DNA of 64,000 nucleotides from Pseudomonadales bacterium (GCA_019090455.1 JAHRWA010000020.1:1-64000), one strand, 5' to 3'. Counted from the first letter of the stretch, positions 1 to 9,449 are shown. Numbers and translations: made by a program. The notes: generated by a model from the sequence alone, not told the origin.

Positions 1-71
1 CCTATCCACCCTAAAGTAGCTAGTCTAACTCCGCGTATAAACTGTAACGAAATAACCTAGCGGAGAAGATC

Positions 72-380
72 ATGGAAAAGCAGTACACAGCAAAAAGATC
101 CCAAGCACAATGGCAGCAAATCCTACAAGATCAGCAAAGCAGCGGACTCACCATCAGCGACTACTGTAAAAGAAGTGAAATCTCACTATCAAGCTTCTAT
201 CAATGGAGAAGCAAATTAGGCTTCAGTGCTAAAAATCAAAAACGTATTAAAACTGACACTGTAAATCTGGCAGAAGACTGGATCGCATTACCCTCCCAAG
301 GATCAACCGACAAGAGTTCTTCCTGGGACGTTGAGCTGAATCTACCCCATGGCGTCACCTTGAAAATGCGAGCGGTCTAA
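72..380 (+). CDS. tnpA: IS66 accessory protein TnpA
   Basis: This 102-residue protein is a typical IS66 first ORF. Its N-terminal half looks like a helix-turn-helix of the Tn3/IS66 Orf1 type (QWQQILQDQQSSGLTISDYC, then SLSSFYQWRSKLG). A GGAGAAG ribosome-binding site sits just before the ATG. Its stop overlaps the tnpB start in a TAATG junction, which suggests translational coupling. TnpA is required together with TnpB and TnpC for transposition of IS66-type elements, where its exact role is not well defined. Confidence 0.85.
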   Translation: MEKQYTAKRSQAQWQQILQDQQSSGLTISDYCKRSEISLSSFYQWRSKLGFSAKNQKRIKTDTVNLAEDWIALPSQGSTDKSSSWDVELNLPHGVTLKMRAV

Positions 381-721
381 TGTTATTGCAAGATCCTCAG
401 CTTAATGTCTGGCTCTACAATAAAGCCACGGACATGAGGAAGCAATTTAATGGCCTCGCGACGATGGTTCAATCTAAGTTAGACAGCCAGGCCAGTAATG
501 GTGATCTGTTTGTCTTTGTAAATCGTCGACGAACGATGATAAAAATATTGTATTACAGCAACGGCGGTTACTGCTTGTGGTGCAAACGTTTGGAACAAGG
601 CCGGTTCCATCGGGTGTTGAATGATTCAGACAAAGTGGCCTTAAACTGGACTCAGTTACAGTGCCTGATTGACGGGATTGATTGGCAAAAAATGCGTAGA
701 AACAAACGCCTAAAACGCTAG
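380..721 (+). CDS. tnpB: IS66 accessory protein TnpB
   Basis: This 113-residue protein belongs to the IS66 Orf2/TnpB family. The recognisable core is the segment with DMRKQFNGLATMV followed by GDLFVFVNRRRTMIKILYY and the YCLWCKRLEQGRF motif. It begins inside the tnpA stop codon, so the two are coupled, and it is followed 20 bases later by tnpC. The length is normal and there is no break. Confidence 0.88.
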   Translation: MLLQDPQLNVWLYNKATDMRKQFNGLATMVQSKLDSQASNGDLFVFVNRRRTMIKILYYSNGGYCLWCKRLEQGRFHRVLNDSDKVALNWTQLQCLIDGIDWQKMRRNKRLKR

Positions 722-741
722 AAACCCGTATAATCCATTCC

Positions 742-2307
742 ATGGAAACAACTCAGTTGCAGCCTAAACTAAAAGAAGAAAATGCTCGACTTAAAGCGCA
801 AGGCGCGCAAATGGCCGAGCAAATTTCGGTGCTGCAACAACAAGTCGATTGGTTCAAACGACAGATGTTTGGACAAAAGTCTGAGAAACAACTGATTGAT
901 CAATCCCATCAGCCGCTGCTCAACGGGCTCGCTGATGCTCCCCTGCCAGCCTCAACTCAAGAAGTGGGCGCTGAGGTTAAAGCACATAAACGTAAATCTA
1001 AGAAACAACTAACCGGTGAGGAAGTTAACGACACCGGTTTACGTTTTGATGACACGGTTCCGCAGAAAGTGATTGAGCTGTCGGCACCGGAGTTAAGCGG
1101 TGACAATGCGGATCAGTATGAAATCATTGATTACAAGGAAACAACTCGCTTAGCGCAACAGCCTGGCAGTTACACGGTTCTTATCTATCGTCGCCCAGTG
1201 GTTCGTCACAAGCAGCAACAAACAGTGACCCACTCACCGGCTCCCAGCAATGTACTAGAAGGATGTTATGCCGATGTCTCCTTGATTGCAGGACTCATGG
1301 TGGATAAAGCGGTTTATCATTTACCCTTGTACCGACAGCATCAGCGCATGCACGATTGCGGCGTTCAAGTCAGTCGAGCCACACTGATCAATTGGATACA
1401 AAAAGGAGTTGAGCTGTTACGTCCCATCTATCGAGCCCAATGGCAGCATATTATAAAGAGCAAAGTGCTGGCAATGGATGAGGTCCCGATCAAAGCGGGC
1501 CGAAAGAGCAAAGGGAAAATGCAGCAAACCTACTACTGGCCGATGTACGGTGAGGACGATGAAATCGCGTTCACTTGGTCCACCAGTCGTGGTCATCTTC
1601 ACGCGGTAGAGCAATTAACGGGCTTTAACGGCACCTTGCTGACGGATGGCTATTCGGCTTACGAGACGGCCATTAGAAAACTGAACGAGCAGGATTATTC
1701 TATTATTCATGCGGCTTGTTGGTCGCACGGTCGTCGGACCTTGGACAAGGCACTAACAATAGAGCCGGTGTTTGCACAACAAGGACTCGATTACATTGCA
1801 GCACTTTACCGTGTTGAGGCAAAAGCTCGCCAGCAAGGGCTGACAGCAGAACAACTACTTGTCTATAGACAAAAGCACAGCGAACCGATTGTGACGGCCT
1901 TTTTTGCCTGGATCTATGAGCAGCGACAACGAGTCGATTTACTGCCGTCAAACCCGCTGGGCAAAGCACTGCATTATATTGGCGAGCGACAAACCGAATT
2001 AAAAGTGTTTCTAAGCAATCCTAATGTGCCCATGGATACGAACCATTTGGAAAGAGCATTGCGTGTCATACCCATGGGGCGAAAGAATTATCTGTTTTGT
2101 TGGAGTGAACTTGGCGCCGAGCATTTGGGTATTTTACAAAGCTTGATGGTCACCTGTCGGCTACAGGGCATCAACCCTTACACCTATCTTGTTGACGTAC
2201 TCCAGCGTGTTGGCTTGCATCCGGCTTCGCAGGTAGAGGATTTAACGCCGCGAATTTGGAAAGATAAGTTTGCTGATAATTTTTTAACCTCAGATTTGGC
2301 TGGGTAG
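742..2307 (+). CDS. tnpC: IS66 transposase TnpC (DDE)
   Basis: This 521-residue protein is the IS66 transposase. It begins with a coiled-coil (residues about 5-45, heptads rich in Leu and Gln) and the QMFGQKSEK motif, followed by a zinc-finger-like and linker region and the DDE catalytic domain. The likely acidic triad residues are in LAMDEVPI, LLTDGYSAY and DTNHLERALR. Near the end is the conserved GRKNYLFCWSELGAEH block. The length is standard and the frame is unbroken, so the transposase is probably functional. Confidence 0.92.
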   Translation: METTQLQPKLKEENARLKAQGAQMAEQISVLQQQVDWFKRQMFGQKSEKQLIDQSHQPLLNGLADAPLPASTQEVGAEVKAHKRKSKKQLTGEEVNDTGLRFDDTVPQKVIELSAPELSGDNADQYEIIDYKETTRLAQQPGSYTVLIYRRPVVRHKQQQTVTHSPAPSNVLEGCYADVSLIAGLMVDKAVYHLPLYRQHQRMHDCGVQVSRATLINWIQKGVELLRPIYRAQWQHIIKSKVLAMDEVPIKAGRKSKGKMQQTYYWPMYGEDDEIAFTWSTSRGHLHAVEQLTGFNGTLLTDGYSAYETAIRKLNEQDYSIIHAACWSHGRRTLDKALTIEPVFAQQGLDYIAALYRVEAKARQQGLTAEQLLVYRQKHSEPIVTAFFAWIYEQRQRVDLLPSNPLGKALHYIGERQTELKVFLSNPNVPMDTNHLERALRVIPMGRKNYLFCWSELGAEHLGILQSLMVTCRLQGINPYTYLVDVLQRVGLHPASQVEDLTPRIWKDKFADNFLTSDLAG

Positions 2308-2309
2308 GG

Positions 2310-2337
2310 ATAGTCCAGACCCAGAATGAACGCTTAC
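2310..2337 (+). repeat. IS66 right terminal inverted repeat
   Basis: The sequence from tnpC to 2337 contains the terminal repeat ending in GCTTAC, read inward on the minus strand as GTAAGCG. The GTAAGCG start is characteristic of IS66-family ends. Its inner part matches the first bases of the window, which places the left repeat just outside. Confidence 0.65.
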
Positions 2338-2474
2338 GATTTAGAGTACCCAAGTATAAAAAAGTATTCGATTCCACTTAACAACAAATTGATTGGCAAA
2401 GATATAGCTATCAAATCAAATAAAAGCGCCCTAGAAAGTCTAATTGTCACTGGCACTCTGTCGAATGAGAGTGG

Positions 2475-2499
2475 TGATCTGTCAACACTTTGCCGGACA
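2475..2499 (+). repeat. IS3 terminal inverted repeat (orfB side)
   Basis: The repeat begins TGATCTG and ends CCGGACA. It pairs with the repeat at 3697-3721 with 19 of 25 positions identical. It lies next to the TGG target copy at 2472-2474. Confidence 0.85.
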
Positions 2500-2504
2500 C
2501 CCGA

Positions 2505-3383
2505 TTACGCTACTTTCTGCATCTCTTCATAATCTACTGGGGACCAATAGTCGTTAGTTGAATGTAATCGCTGGCGGTTGTAAAAAACCTCGATGTATTC
2601 AAAAATATCTTGCTGCGCTTCTTCTCTTGTCTGATATTGTTTATGGTTTACTAACTCTGTTTTCAATGTGTGAAAAAAGCTCTCTGCAACTGCGCTATCC
2701 CAGCAATTACCTTTGCGGCTCATGCTTTGTATCAGTCCATGTTCTTCCAATAGTTTTCGGTGGCTATTTGAAGCGTATTGGGAGCCCCTGTCAGTATGCC
2801 AGAGCAATCCTTTCTTGGGTTTTCGATTCCATATCGCTGAAAGCAAGGCTTCATTTACCGGGCCCACCGTCATTCGTTTATTCATGGACCAGCCAACAAT
2901 TCGGCGTGAAAATAGGTCAATGACTGTCGCCAGATACAACCAGCCTTCAGCGGTCCAAATATACGTTATATCACCTACCCAAACTTCATTGGGGCTAGGC
3001 ACTGTAAACTTTCTATCGAGAAAGTTAGCGGCGATCGGGTTATCATGTTTTGAATTAGGTGTTGCTTTGAATTTCTTCTTCGTTTTACAGATCAGCTCCG
3101 CTTTCGCCATTAACTTACCTATTCGACGCTGACTAATCTTATGCCCGTCTCGAGACAATGCTTTCTTAATTGTACGCGTACCGCAACGTTTTTTTTGGTC
3201 TTCAAATATTTGCGTAGTTAACTCCGTTAATTCTTTATCGGCCATGTCTCGCGCGGATGTGGGCCGTTTGAGTCTGTCATAATAAGCTGTGGTCGAAACC
3301 TCTAGTATTCGGCGCATCGAACGCACTTTAAATTCTTTGTCGTGTTTTCTATCCAGGCGTACTTCATAGTGCGTCTTTGGCAA
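2505..3383 (-). CDS. IS3-family transposase OrfB (rve/DDE domain)
   Basis: This is the catalytic part of the IS3 transposase, about 290 residues. An N-terminal HTH_21-like region (the [10 protein letters not shown] stretch) precedes the integrase core. The catalytic residues sit in [19 protein letters not shown] and [10 protein letters not shown], the D-D-35-E arrangement. The end [19 protein letters not shown] is standard. The apparent start is only a TTG. The frame is open further upstream to the A7 slippery site, so the protein is more likely made as an OrfAB fusion. Confidence 0.9.
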   Translation of the reverse strand: MPKTHYEVRLDRKHDKEFKVRSMRRILEVSTTAYYDRLKRPTSARDMADKELTELTTQIFEDQKKRCGTRTIKKALSRDGHKISQRRIGKLMAKAELICKTKKKFKATPNSKHDNPIAANFLDRKFTVPSPNEVWVGDITYIWTAEGWLYLATVIDLFSRRIVGWSMNKRMTVGPVNEALLSAIWNRKPKKGLLWHTDRGSQYASNSHRKLLEEHGLIQSMSRKGNCWDSAVAESFFHTLKTELVNHKQYQTREEAQQDIFEYIEVFYNRQRLHSTNDYWSPVDYEEMQKVA

Positions 3384-3656
3384 AGAACGCTGTTGCTTTT
3401 TTTAATATATCTCGCTGCCCCTTCACTTCAGCCAACTCTTTCTTCAATCGTTTCAGCTCGTCGAATAATTGCTCGTTGTGGCCCCATCTTCTTGGACATG
3501 GGTCCTTTTCTTGTTATTTACCCAAGAATAAAGAGTCGTCCCTGTCACACCCAAATCTCGGGCTATTTGAGCTGTGGGCTTATCTGATTTTAGAACCAGG
3601 CTTACCGCTCTATCTTTAAACTCTGTGGTATAGTCTTTCTTCGTTCGCTTTGTCAC
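3364..3656 (-). pseudogene. IS3 OrfA with an internal frameshift
   Basis: The N-terminal part is a clear HTH_Tnp_1 domain (FKDRAVSLVLKSDKPTAQIA, then GVTGTTLYSWVNN). In that frame translation stops at 3453, after 67 codons. The expected leucine-zipper end of OrfA (NEQLFDELKRLKKELAEVKG, then [14 protein letters not shown]) is present but lies in the -1 frame, ending at 3364. The break lies between about 3475 and 3511, so one base was probably gained or two lost. Sequencing error is an alternative. Confidence 0.75.
3397..3403 (-). promoter_or_regulatory. A7 slippery site for -1 frameshifting (orfA to orfB)
   Basis: On the minus strand the end of orfA reads TTAAAAAAAGC. Slipping back one base continues directly into the orfB frame ([13 protein letters not shown]). 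IS3-family elements use this kind of A-rich heptamer to make the OrfAB transposase. Confidence 0.7.
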
Positions 3657-3696
3657 TTGCTACTCCTCAATTCCTATTATTTTATATGAAATTGAG

Positions 3697-3721
3697 TGTC
3701 CGGGTTAGTGTATCCAGATCA
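3697..3721 (+). repeat. IS3 terminal inverted repeat (orfA side)
   Basis: The repeat begins TGTCCGGG and ends CAGATCA, the partner of 2475-2499. It is followed by the second TGG target copy at 3722-3724. Confidence 0.85.
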
Positions 3722-4047
3722 TGGCTACGGTGCTGCATTAGGTTTTAAAATAATGATCAAGAATCCAGGTAAAGAAGCTATTAACTTTCAAGTTCAATTT
3801 ATTAATAACTAATGTCAGCCGCAGTGGTTAAATATCACATAAAATCCCAGTGAAACCTCTTACTGCTGGCAACACTGCTCTAAAACCTCTCAGAAGGGGT
3901 GAATAATTTTATAGAAATTCTAGTTACCAGTTATTTATATATTGCTACCGCTAAGTGCGCGTCTCAATATATTTGATTAGCGCACCTAAATCGAATTACA
4001 CTGGGCAGTAAAAAATTGAAATTATAAATCGCCATTTTGTATCGTGT

Positions 4048-6042
4048 TCATTCAAACTCCATTTCCCCCTTTGATATAAAAGGATTTCCGAGAGCCTTCA
4101 AATAATGCTTCGCTATTACCCTTGAGCCAATGTCATTCAAATGATTACCATCTAAATATAGTGGCACGTCGTCTAATTCGCTATAACAAACCTTATCACC
4201 ACACATAACCTCTTTTGGATCAATCAGCAAAAGCTCAGGAAACTGTGCCGCTAATTCATCAAAAATGCTTTCAATGACAATATTTTCTTGGATCATATCA
4301 ACGACATTTAAATCACACATTATTGATTCATTATAAAGTATTTTTGTTATTGGGCATTTAGGACTAAGGGTATTGGCCCGCGCTCCATTCTTTATGATTA
4401 TGGGTTGTGCCCCACTTGAGATTATTGCTTTTATGGTACGTTGTAATCCGACACTCAATGCCAACTTGTAGCCACTTTCTGAACTTGTCGTGCCCTCTGC
4501 TTCAATAACCACAGGCCATTGGCCGGACAAAATAACCTTTTCAAATGAATTACTCGCAATATAATTCCTTGAAATATTATTCCTACCATCGCATAGCTGT
4601 GCGAAATGTTGATTGTTCGCAGCGATGAAATCAAATATAGGAAGGCAGCCATCTAACGTATAATCAAGAATTGCATCCCCACTTCGTTTCGCGAGCTCAT
4701 CAACAAACCCGGTAAAATGATTCGCATGTGAATCTCCTAACATCAAGACATTTGGTATCGCTCTATCTGCATTACCTAAACGGCATGTTTCCATAGGTTG
4801 TTTGTCGCTGTCTCTACTCGGTGAATGGCATCTTTTACGTAGATCTGACGGTCGAGTATCAATAGCATTTTGCATCTGTACAACTTTTGATGAAAAACGA
4901 CTAGGCAGTCCATTTGTCGCAACAATAATGATCGAAAAAATCGAAATCAACGCTAATGGAAGAATAAATAATTTCACAATAGTTCTCTTGAAATCAGCCC
5001 CTTTAATATACCTGTAGCGCGTTTCGATAAACCGCCAATTAAGCCATGCGATAAATATTGAAATTGCAATAATGAATAGTGATATCGTTGCTGTAAACTC
5101 AACGCCGATATAATGTACAAATACGATGATTGGCCAGTGCCAAAGATAAAGAGAATAGGAAATCAAACCAATCCAAACAAAAGGCCTGCATGAAAGGATT
5201 TGATTTACAATTCCAGCACTCCCACGACCTGATATAAGTAACAAGCCTGCTCCACAGGCCGGATACAGCGCGTTAAAACCGGGAAATCCATGGTTTTTCG
5301 ATAGGTAAAAAGCCGACCAAACAATAAGAGATAACCCAACAAGAGAAAGAACGCTATTGGTTGCCCTATTTAAATCCGGTAGCCGAGACCAAACAAGGGC
5401 AAGACCTGACCCGATTAACAACTCAAATATTCGAGTAGGAAGCAGATAATAAGAAGCCCCAATTGCTACGCGCGTAACCCATTCCGAAAAGAATAAAGAT
5501 GCAATAAACAATATTGCAGTCAGTATCACAAGCCACCGCTTAGGGAAAAGCTTGGCACACACTATTAAATAAATAGGCCAAATAACGTAATACTGTTCCT
5601 CTACCGATAATGACCAGGTATGCAACAAAGGAACTTCTTGGGTGTTCCCTTCAAAATAGCCCCCATTCTCGCGCCAAAAATACATATTAGACAATGATAG
5701 CGCAGTGAAAAATAAAGATTTAGCGTATGAAACCAAATCACTAGGTAAAAGAAATACGACTGAAAAAACGGACACCACCAACAAAACGGAGAATAGAGCT
5801 GGCATTAGCCTCCGAATACGCCTTTGATAAAAACTGGAGAAGCTAAATGTCTTATCACTAATTTCTCTAAATAAAATAGTCGTTATCAGATACCCAGATA
5901 GAACAAAAAAGACATCAACCCCAATGAAACCACCAGGAATAAAATCAAATCCCGCATGAAAAATAACTACCAACAACACAGCAATAGACCGAAGACCATC
6001 GATATCAGGCCTGTATGCGCTTATTGTCACTTTGGGAATCAC
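4048..6042 (-). CDS. Acyltransferase 3 with C-terminal SGNH domain (OafA-like O-acetylase)
   Basis: This 664-residue membrane protein probably O-acetylates a surface or exported glycan. The first about 380 residues are an acyltransferase-3 domain of 10 or more hydrophobic helices. It starts with the motif PDIDGLRSIAVLLVVIFHAG, with the likely catalytic His29. After a linker comes an SGNH domain with GDSHANH near 436 and the DGNH catalytic pair near 631-634. This two-domain build is that of OafA-type O-antigen acetylases. It lies at the distal end of the EPS locus, 219 bases after a second acyltransferase. The apparent start codon is GTG. Confidence 0.88.
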   Translation of the reverse strand: MIPKVTISAYRPDIDGLRSIAVLLVVIFHAGFDFIPGGFIGVDVFFVLSGYLITTILFREISDKTFSFSSFYQRRIRRLMPALFSVLLVVSVFSVVFLLPSDLVSYAKSLFFTALSLSNMYFWRENGGYFEGNTQEVPLLHTWSLSVEEQYYVIWPIYLIVCAKLFPKRWLVILTAILFIASLFFSEWVTRVAIGASYYLLPTRIFELLIGSGLALVWSRLPDLNRATNSVLSLVGLSLIVWSAFYLSKNHGFPGFNALYPACGAGLLLISGRGSAGIVNQILSCRPFVWIGLISYSLYLWHWPIIVFVHYIGVEFTATISLFIIAISIFIAWLNWRFIETRYRYIKGADFKRTIVKLFILPLALISIFSIIIVATNGLPSRFSSKVVQMQNAIDTRPSDLRKRCHSPSRDSDKQPMETCRLGNADRAIPNVLMLGDSHANHFTGFVDELAKRSGDAILDYTLDGCLPIFDFIAANNQHFAQLCDGRNNISRNYIASNSFEKVILSGQWPVVIEAEGTTSSESGYKLALSVGLQRTIKAIISSGAQPIIIKNGARANTLSPKCPITKILYNESIMCDLNVVDMIQENIVIESIFDELAAQFPELLLIDPKEVMCGDKVCYSELDDVPLYLDGNHLNDIGSRVIAKHYLKALGNPFISKGEMEFE

Positions 6043-6261
6043 CTGCGGTTGGTTAGAGCTAGTTAAAACTGACTAAGCTAAGCAATACAGGCATAACATC
6101 CTATATACTTCAAGCTTACTTACATTAAAATCACAACTCATCACTACAATAATTAGCGGATATGATTTGCAGTGATCGACAATATGAACCTATATTTCCA
6201 GCGGTATTTCTACGGAATGAAACACAAGCCAATAACTCTGATAGAAAAAACATTTCTTAAA

Positions 6262-7371
6262 CTAATCCATTTTTGCTGCAATGCTCCGAAACTTTTTACG
6301 CCAAGGCTCTTCAATATATTTATACGTAAAGATTGAAATAACCACCACCACCACAATCAGGGCTACATTTATAAATAACGAGTAATCACTTACTATCCGT
6401 TTATTGCTCCCCCCCCCAGGAAGAATTATCTCCTGAACCGGTAACTTCAATATATAGATGTATACTAAAGCCCATACCGAAGCAACAATAGCGTGAGTCA
6501 TGTATATGGAGTAAGACAGTTTGCCTATAAATCTAAATGGCTTGTTATTTAGTGCTCTGCTTACAATACCTTTTTCCTGTATTGCAAGTAAAAAAACTGC
6601 AACAGAAAACATTAAAAAACTCAACAACTGATTATCTTTCGTGTCAGCAATACTTATTGAGTAGTAACAACCAATAAGAACAACAACCTCTATTAGACTA
6701 AAGGCAATCGCATTAAGTTGAATATTCACCCTCTTATACATTTGATAGACAAACACACCAGCGTAAAAACCACCGCAACATCTCAAAATGCCATAATCAG
6801 CTCCTACCAGTAACGTATCATCACATAAAAAATATAACGCACTATAGCAGCCAATACAGATAAAAAATGGAGACCATATTTGGATCCGCTTCCCAACAAA
6901 CACACTATACAAAAAGAAGATAATATAGGTATAAAACTCTACACTTATACTCCATGCTGGATAATTCCAAGAAGCATTATCATTGATACCGAGGGAGTTA
7001 ATTAATAGTATATTTGTAATAAAAGTAAATATATTATTATCTACTAGTGGATCGGACGACCCTATACCAGAGGTATGATAAAGATATGCTTTTACACCAA
7101 TGTACGGCAACCAAACCATCAACATTAGTAAGTGCAAAGGATATAACCGACCAAATCGAAGTACAATAAACTTAGAAAACTTCATTCCATTATTTATTTT
7201 TTCTTCGTAGGCAAAAGCCATAACAAAGCCGGAAAGCACAAAGAAGAAATCTACAAATAGTTCACCGTTTCGAATGACACCATTAGTCACTTCACTCATA
7301 TAGAAAGCTGAATGTACCAAGACTACCACTGTAGCCGCAATTCCTCTTAATGATTCTAGTGCACCAAACAT
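6262..7371 (-). CDS. Acyltransferase 3 family membrane protein with G9 tract
   Basis: This 369-residue protein is a single-domain acyltransferase 3. The N-terminal motif LESLRGIAATVVVLVHSA carries the expected His, and about ten hydrophobic helices follow. The GELFVDFFFVLSGFVMAF block and YSIYMTHAIV near the C-terminus are typical. Unlike its downstream neighbour it has no SGNH domain. The coding strand has nine consecutive G bases (6409-6417) encoding three glycines, a classic site for slipped-strand length changes. It is the tenth gene of the EPS locus and probably modifies the EPS repeat unit with an acyl group. Confidence 0.85.
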   Translation of the reverse strand: MFGALESLRGIAATVVVLVHSAFYMSEVTNGVIRNGELFVDFFFVLSGFVMAFAYEEKINNGMKFSKFIVLRFGRLYPLHLLMLMVWLPYIGVKAYLYHTSGIGSSDPLVDNNIFTFITNILLINSLGINDNASWNYPAWSISVEFYTYIIFFLYSVFVGKRIQIWSPFFICIGCYSALYFLCDDTLLVGADYGILRCCGGFYAGVFVYQMYKRVNIQLNAIAFSLIEVVVLIGCYYSISIADTKDNQLLSFLMFSVAVFLLAIQEKGIVSRALNNKPFRFIGKLSYSIYMTHAIVASVWALVYIYILKLPVQEIILPGGGSNKRIVSDYSLFINVALIVVVVVISIFTYKYIEEPWRKKFRSIAAKMD

Positions 7372-7553
7372 TTCTAGCCTAATTTAATGAATTAATTACA
7401 AAAATATAGAAGCACGTATATTAACACCCGCCCTAAATAGAGTCTACGACAAGCCTTTACAGCTATCAATACAAGCCTTCTTCTTCGCGTGAATCGTTAA
7501 CACTAAAGAAAATGGTGCTCAAACACACCATATAGCTCGTCCATTCACTTAGA

Positions 7554-9419
7554 CTAAGCATCAACAAACTCCCTATGCCACAATTCCAACACTAACAATT
7601 GCCACAAGACCTTATGGTGATCCTCCCCACCTGAACCATGTTCGCTTAATAGACGTCGTACTTCAGCAGGCTTAAAATAGCATCGGTCATGAAATCTATT
7701 TGAATCCAAAATATCAGTGACATAATTCCGCAACTCACCTTGAAACATAATAGCTAAAGGAGTGGGAAAACCTAACTTTTTCCTATAGAGGATTTCACTA
7801 GGCAACAATCGCTCCAATGCTTTTTTTAAAACGTATTTATTTTCATACCCTTTAATTCTATACTTGCTTGGCATTTTCGCTGCAAACTCTAAAAACCGAT
7901 GATCTAGAAAAGGGACTCTCAACTCTAAAGACGCAGCCATACTCATTCGATCAGCTTTAATGAGCAAGTCATCAACTAACCATGATTTTATATCCACAAA
8001 CTGCATTTTTCTTTGAAGATCCTCATTCATCACATACTTATATAATGGGGCTAAGGCATCATAAATAGAAAACTTTTTACATTCGGACTTAAACTCATCG
8101 GTATATAGCTTTTCTTTTTGCTTTTTGTCATAAAAGGATACTCCGGCATAACTCTGATCTAGCTCGACTTCACTAAGATCAGCATACTTTGCCCATTTAT
8201 TTCCTAGCATTCGCAACAAGGGATTTAAAACTACACTTCGTAATAACAACGGTATTTTTTTATAAATATGGACCATTTTCATATATTTATAAATTGGGTA
8301 CCCTCCAAAGACTTCGTCTGCCCCTTCTCCGGAAAGAACTACAGTAACGTGTTCTTTCGCCTTCTTCGCGATATAATAAAGAGATATTGCAGCAGCTTCA
8401 GTGACCGGTTCATCCATATGCCTAATATAGTCTGGCAAAAAGACCATAAAATCCTCTGCTGACATAAAATACTCATGATGCTCAGTATTGAACTGCTTTG
8501 ATATCTGCCGCGCGTATTGAGTCTCATTAAAGGCCTTACCGTAATCCCACGCGACCGAGAAAGTTTTAATATCCTCAACACCAAGCTCATCCATCATCGC
8601 AACGACTGCAGAGGAATCTATTCCACCACTCAGAAACACTCCCAATGGCACATCGCTTCTTAACTGTAGCCTAACGGCATCCTTTAGTAATTCACGCGTT
8701 TTTTCCGTATAGTAATCTTGCCCTCGATCCTTTTCCTTCTCGAATTCCATTTCCCAATATTGTTCTACACGAATTTCACCATTTTTGACCGACAAGAAAT
8801 GAGCTGGAGGCAACTTAAATATATTTTCAAATAGCGTTTCATTTGTTGGGCAGTAACCAACACTCATATAACTATCGATAATTTTTCGATTCACTTCCAC
8901 TTGCACGCCACTAACTGCCAACAACGACTTTAACTCTGAACCAAATACTATACCGTCATCTGTAATCGCATAATAAAGAGGTTTAATTCCAACTCGATCC
9001 CTCACTAACAACAACTCATCTTCCACCCTATCCCATATCGCATAGGCGTACATACCGTTTAGGCGCTGTAAACTGTCTAACCCTCTATTCCGATACATTT
9101 CCATCAACACTTCGGTATCCGAAGTCGTTGCGAACTTCACACCTTCTTCCTGCAATTCTTGCTTAAGCTCAAGATAGTTATATAACTCTCCATTAAAACA
9201 AATGGTAACGTTATCATCCTGGCTCAACATCGGTTGGTTTGAACGTTCAGATGTATCAATGATAGTTAGGCGGCGGTGCCCCAAGCCTAACTCACCATCG
9301 AGGTATTCTCCCCGGCCATCAGGTCCTCTATAAGACATGACACTGCACATACTTTCAATTTCATGCTGCTGAACCTCCCTACCCGTTTTGTATCGATATA
9401 TCCCGGCAATACCACACAT
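7554..9419 (-). CDS. asnB: Asparagine synthase (glutamine-hydrolysing)-like amidotransferase
   Basis: This 621-residue protein has the class II glutaminase domain with the nucleophile Cys2 (MCGIAGIYRY; RGPDGRGEYL), which fixes the start. The synthetase domain follows, with the ATP PP-loop SGGIDSS at 264-270 and the SGEGADEVFGGY block. Biochemically it transfers ammonia from glutamine to an adenylated carboxylate. In exosortase-type EPS clusters a paralogue of this family is routine and is thought to amidate a uronic acid or a peptide-like decoration rather than make free asparagine. Its position between sugar-modifying genes fits that reading. It is 30 bases downstream of the deacetylase-like gene. 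Confidence 0.88.
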   Translation of the reverse strand: MCGIAGIYRYKTGREVQQHEIESMCSVMSYRGPDGRGEYLDGELGLGHRRLTIIDTSERSNQPMLSQDDNVTICFNGELYNYLELKQELQEEGVKFATTSDTEVLMEMYRNRGLDSLQRLNGMYAYAIWDRVEDELLLVRDRVGIKPLYYAITDDGIVFGSELKSLLAVSGVQVEVNRKIIDSYMSVGYCPTNETLFENIFKLPPAHFLSVKNGEIRVEQYWEMEFEKEKDRGQDYYTEKTRELLKDAVRLQLRSDVPLGVFLSGGIDSSAVVAMMDELGVEDIKTFSVAWDYGKAFNETQYARQISKQFNTEHHEYFMSAEDFMVFLPDYIRHMDEPVTEAAAISLYYIAKKAKEHVTVVLSGEGADEVFGGYPIYKYMKMVHIYKKIPLLLRSVVLNPLLRMLGNKWAKYADLSEVELDQSYAGVSFYDKKQKEKLYTDEFKSECKKFSIYDALAPLYKYVMNEDLQRKMQFVDIKSWLVDDLLIKADRMSMAASLELRVPFLDHRFLEFAAKMPSKYRIKGYENKYVLKKALERLLPSEILYRKKLGFPTPLAIMFQGELRNYVTDILDSNRFHDRCYFKPAEVRRLLSEHGSGGEDHHKVLWQLLVLELWHREFVDA

Positions 9420-9449
9420 AGACTGACCCGTAATTAATATAAAATTGAC

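Larger units (their letters stand above)
1..2337 (+). mobile_element. IS66-family insertion sequence, left tip cut by window edge
   Basis: The element carries the three-gene set typical of IS66: tnpA, tnpB and the large tnpC transposase, all intact. The right terminus reads, on the minus strand, GTAAGCGTTCATTCTGGG and ends at 2337. Further inside that end is CTATCCCTACCC, which matches the CTATCCACCC at the start of the window, so only about 25 bases of the left end seem to be missing. IS66 elements usually duplicate 8 bp of target. The 8 bases after the right end are GATTTAGA (2338-2345), but the other copy would lie outside the window. The element looks potentially active. Confidence 0.88.
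2475..3721 (-). mobile_element. IS3-family insertion sequence, complete
   Basis: The 1,247 bp element is bounded by 25 bp imperfect inverted repeats (2475-2499 and 3697-3721, 19 of 25 matching) that begin TG and end CA. It is flanked on both sides by TGG (2472-2474 and 3722-3724), a 3 bp target duplication typical of the family. It encodes orfA and a DDE orfB on the minus strand, with an A7 slippery tract for programmed -1 frameshifting between them. The orfA frame is broken once, so the copy may be inactive. Confidence 0.92.
2338..3812 (+). pseudogene. Small gene remnant split by IS3 and bordered by IS66
   Basis: After the IS66 end, an open frame continues from 2338 and is interrupted at 2474 by the IS3 element. 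Removing 2475-3721 and one TGG target copy restores one continuous frame. It runs from DLEYPSIKKYSIPLNN to the joined SNESGYGAALGFKIMIKNPG and ends FQVQFINN with a TAA at 3810-3812. The upstream portion would lie on the far side of the IS66, outside this window. About 75 residues of the C-terminus remain. I do not recognise the family. The text looks like a genuine soluble beta-rich domain. The gene is inactivated in its present state. Confidence 0.7.

Noticed and set aside
2558..3132. Plus-strand open frames of 121 and 139 codons
   Set aside because: They lie wholly over the minus-strand IS3 transposase with its clear DDE residues, so they are shadows.
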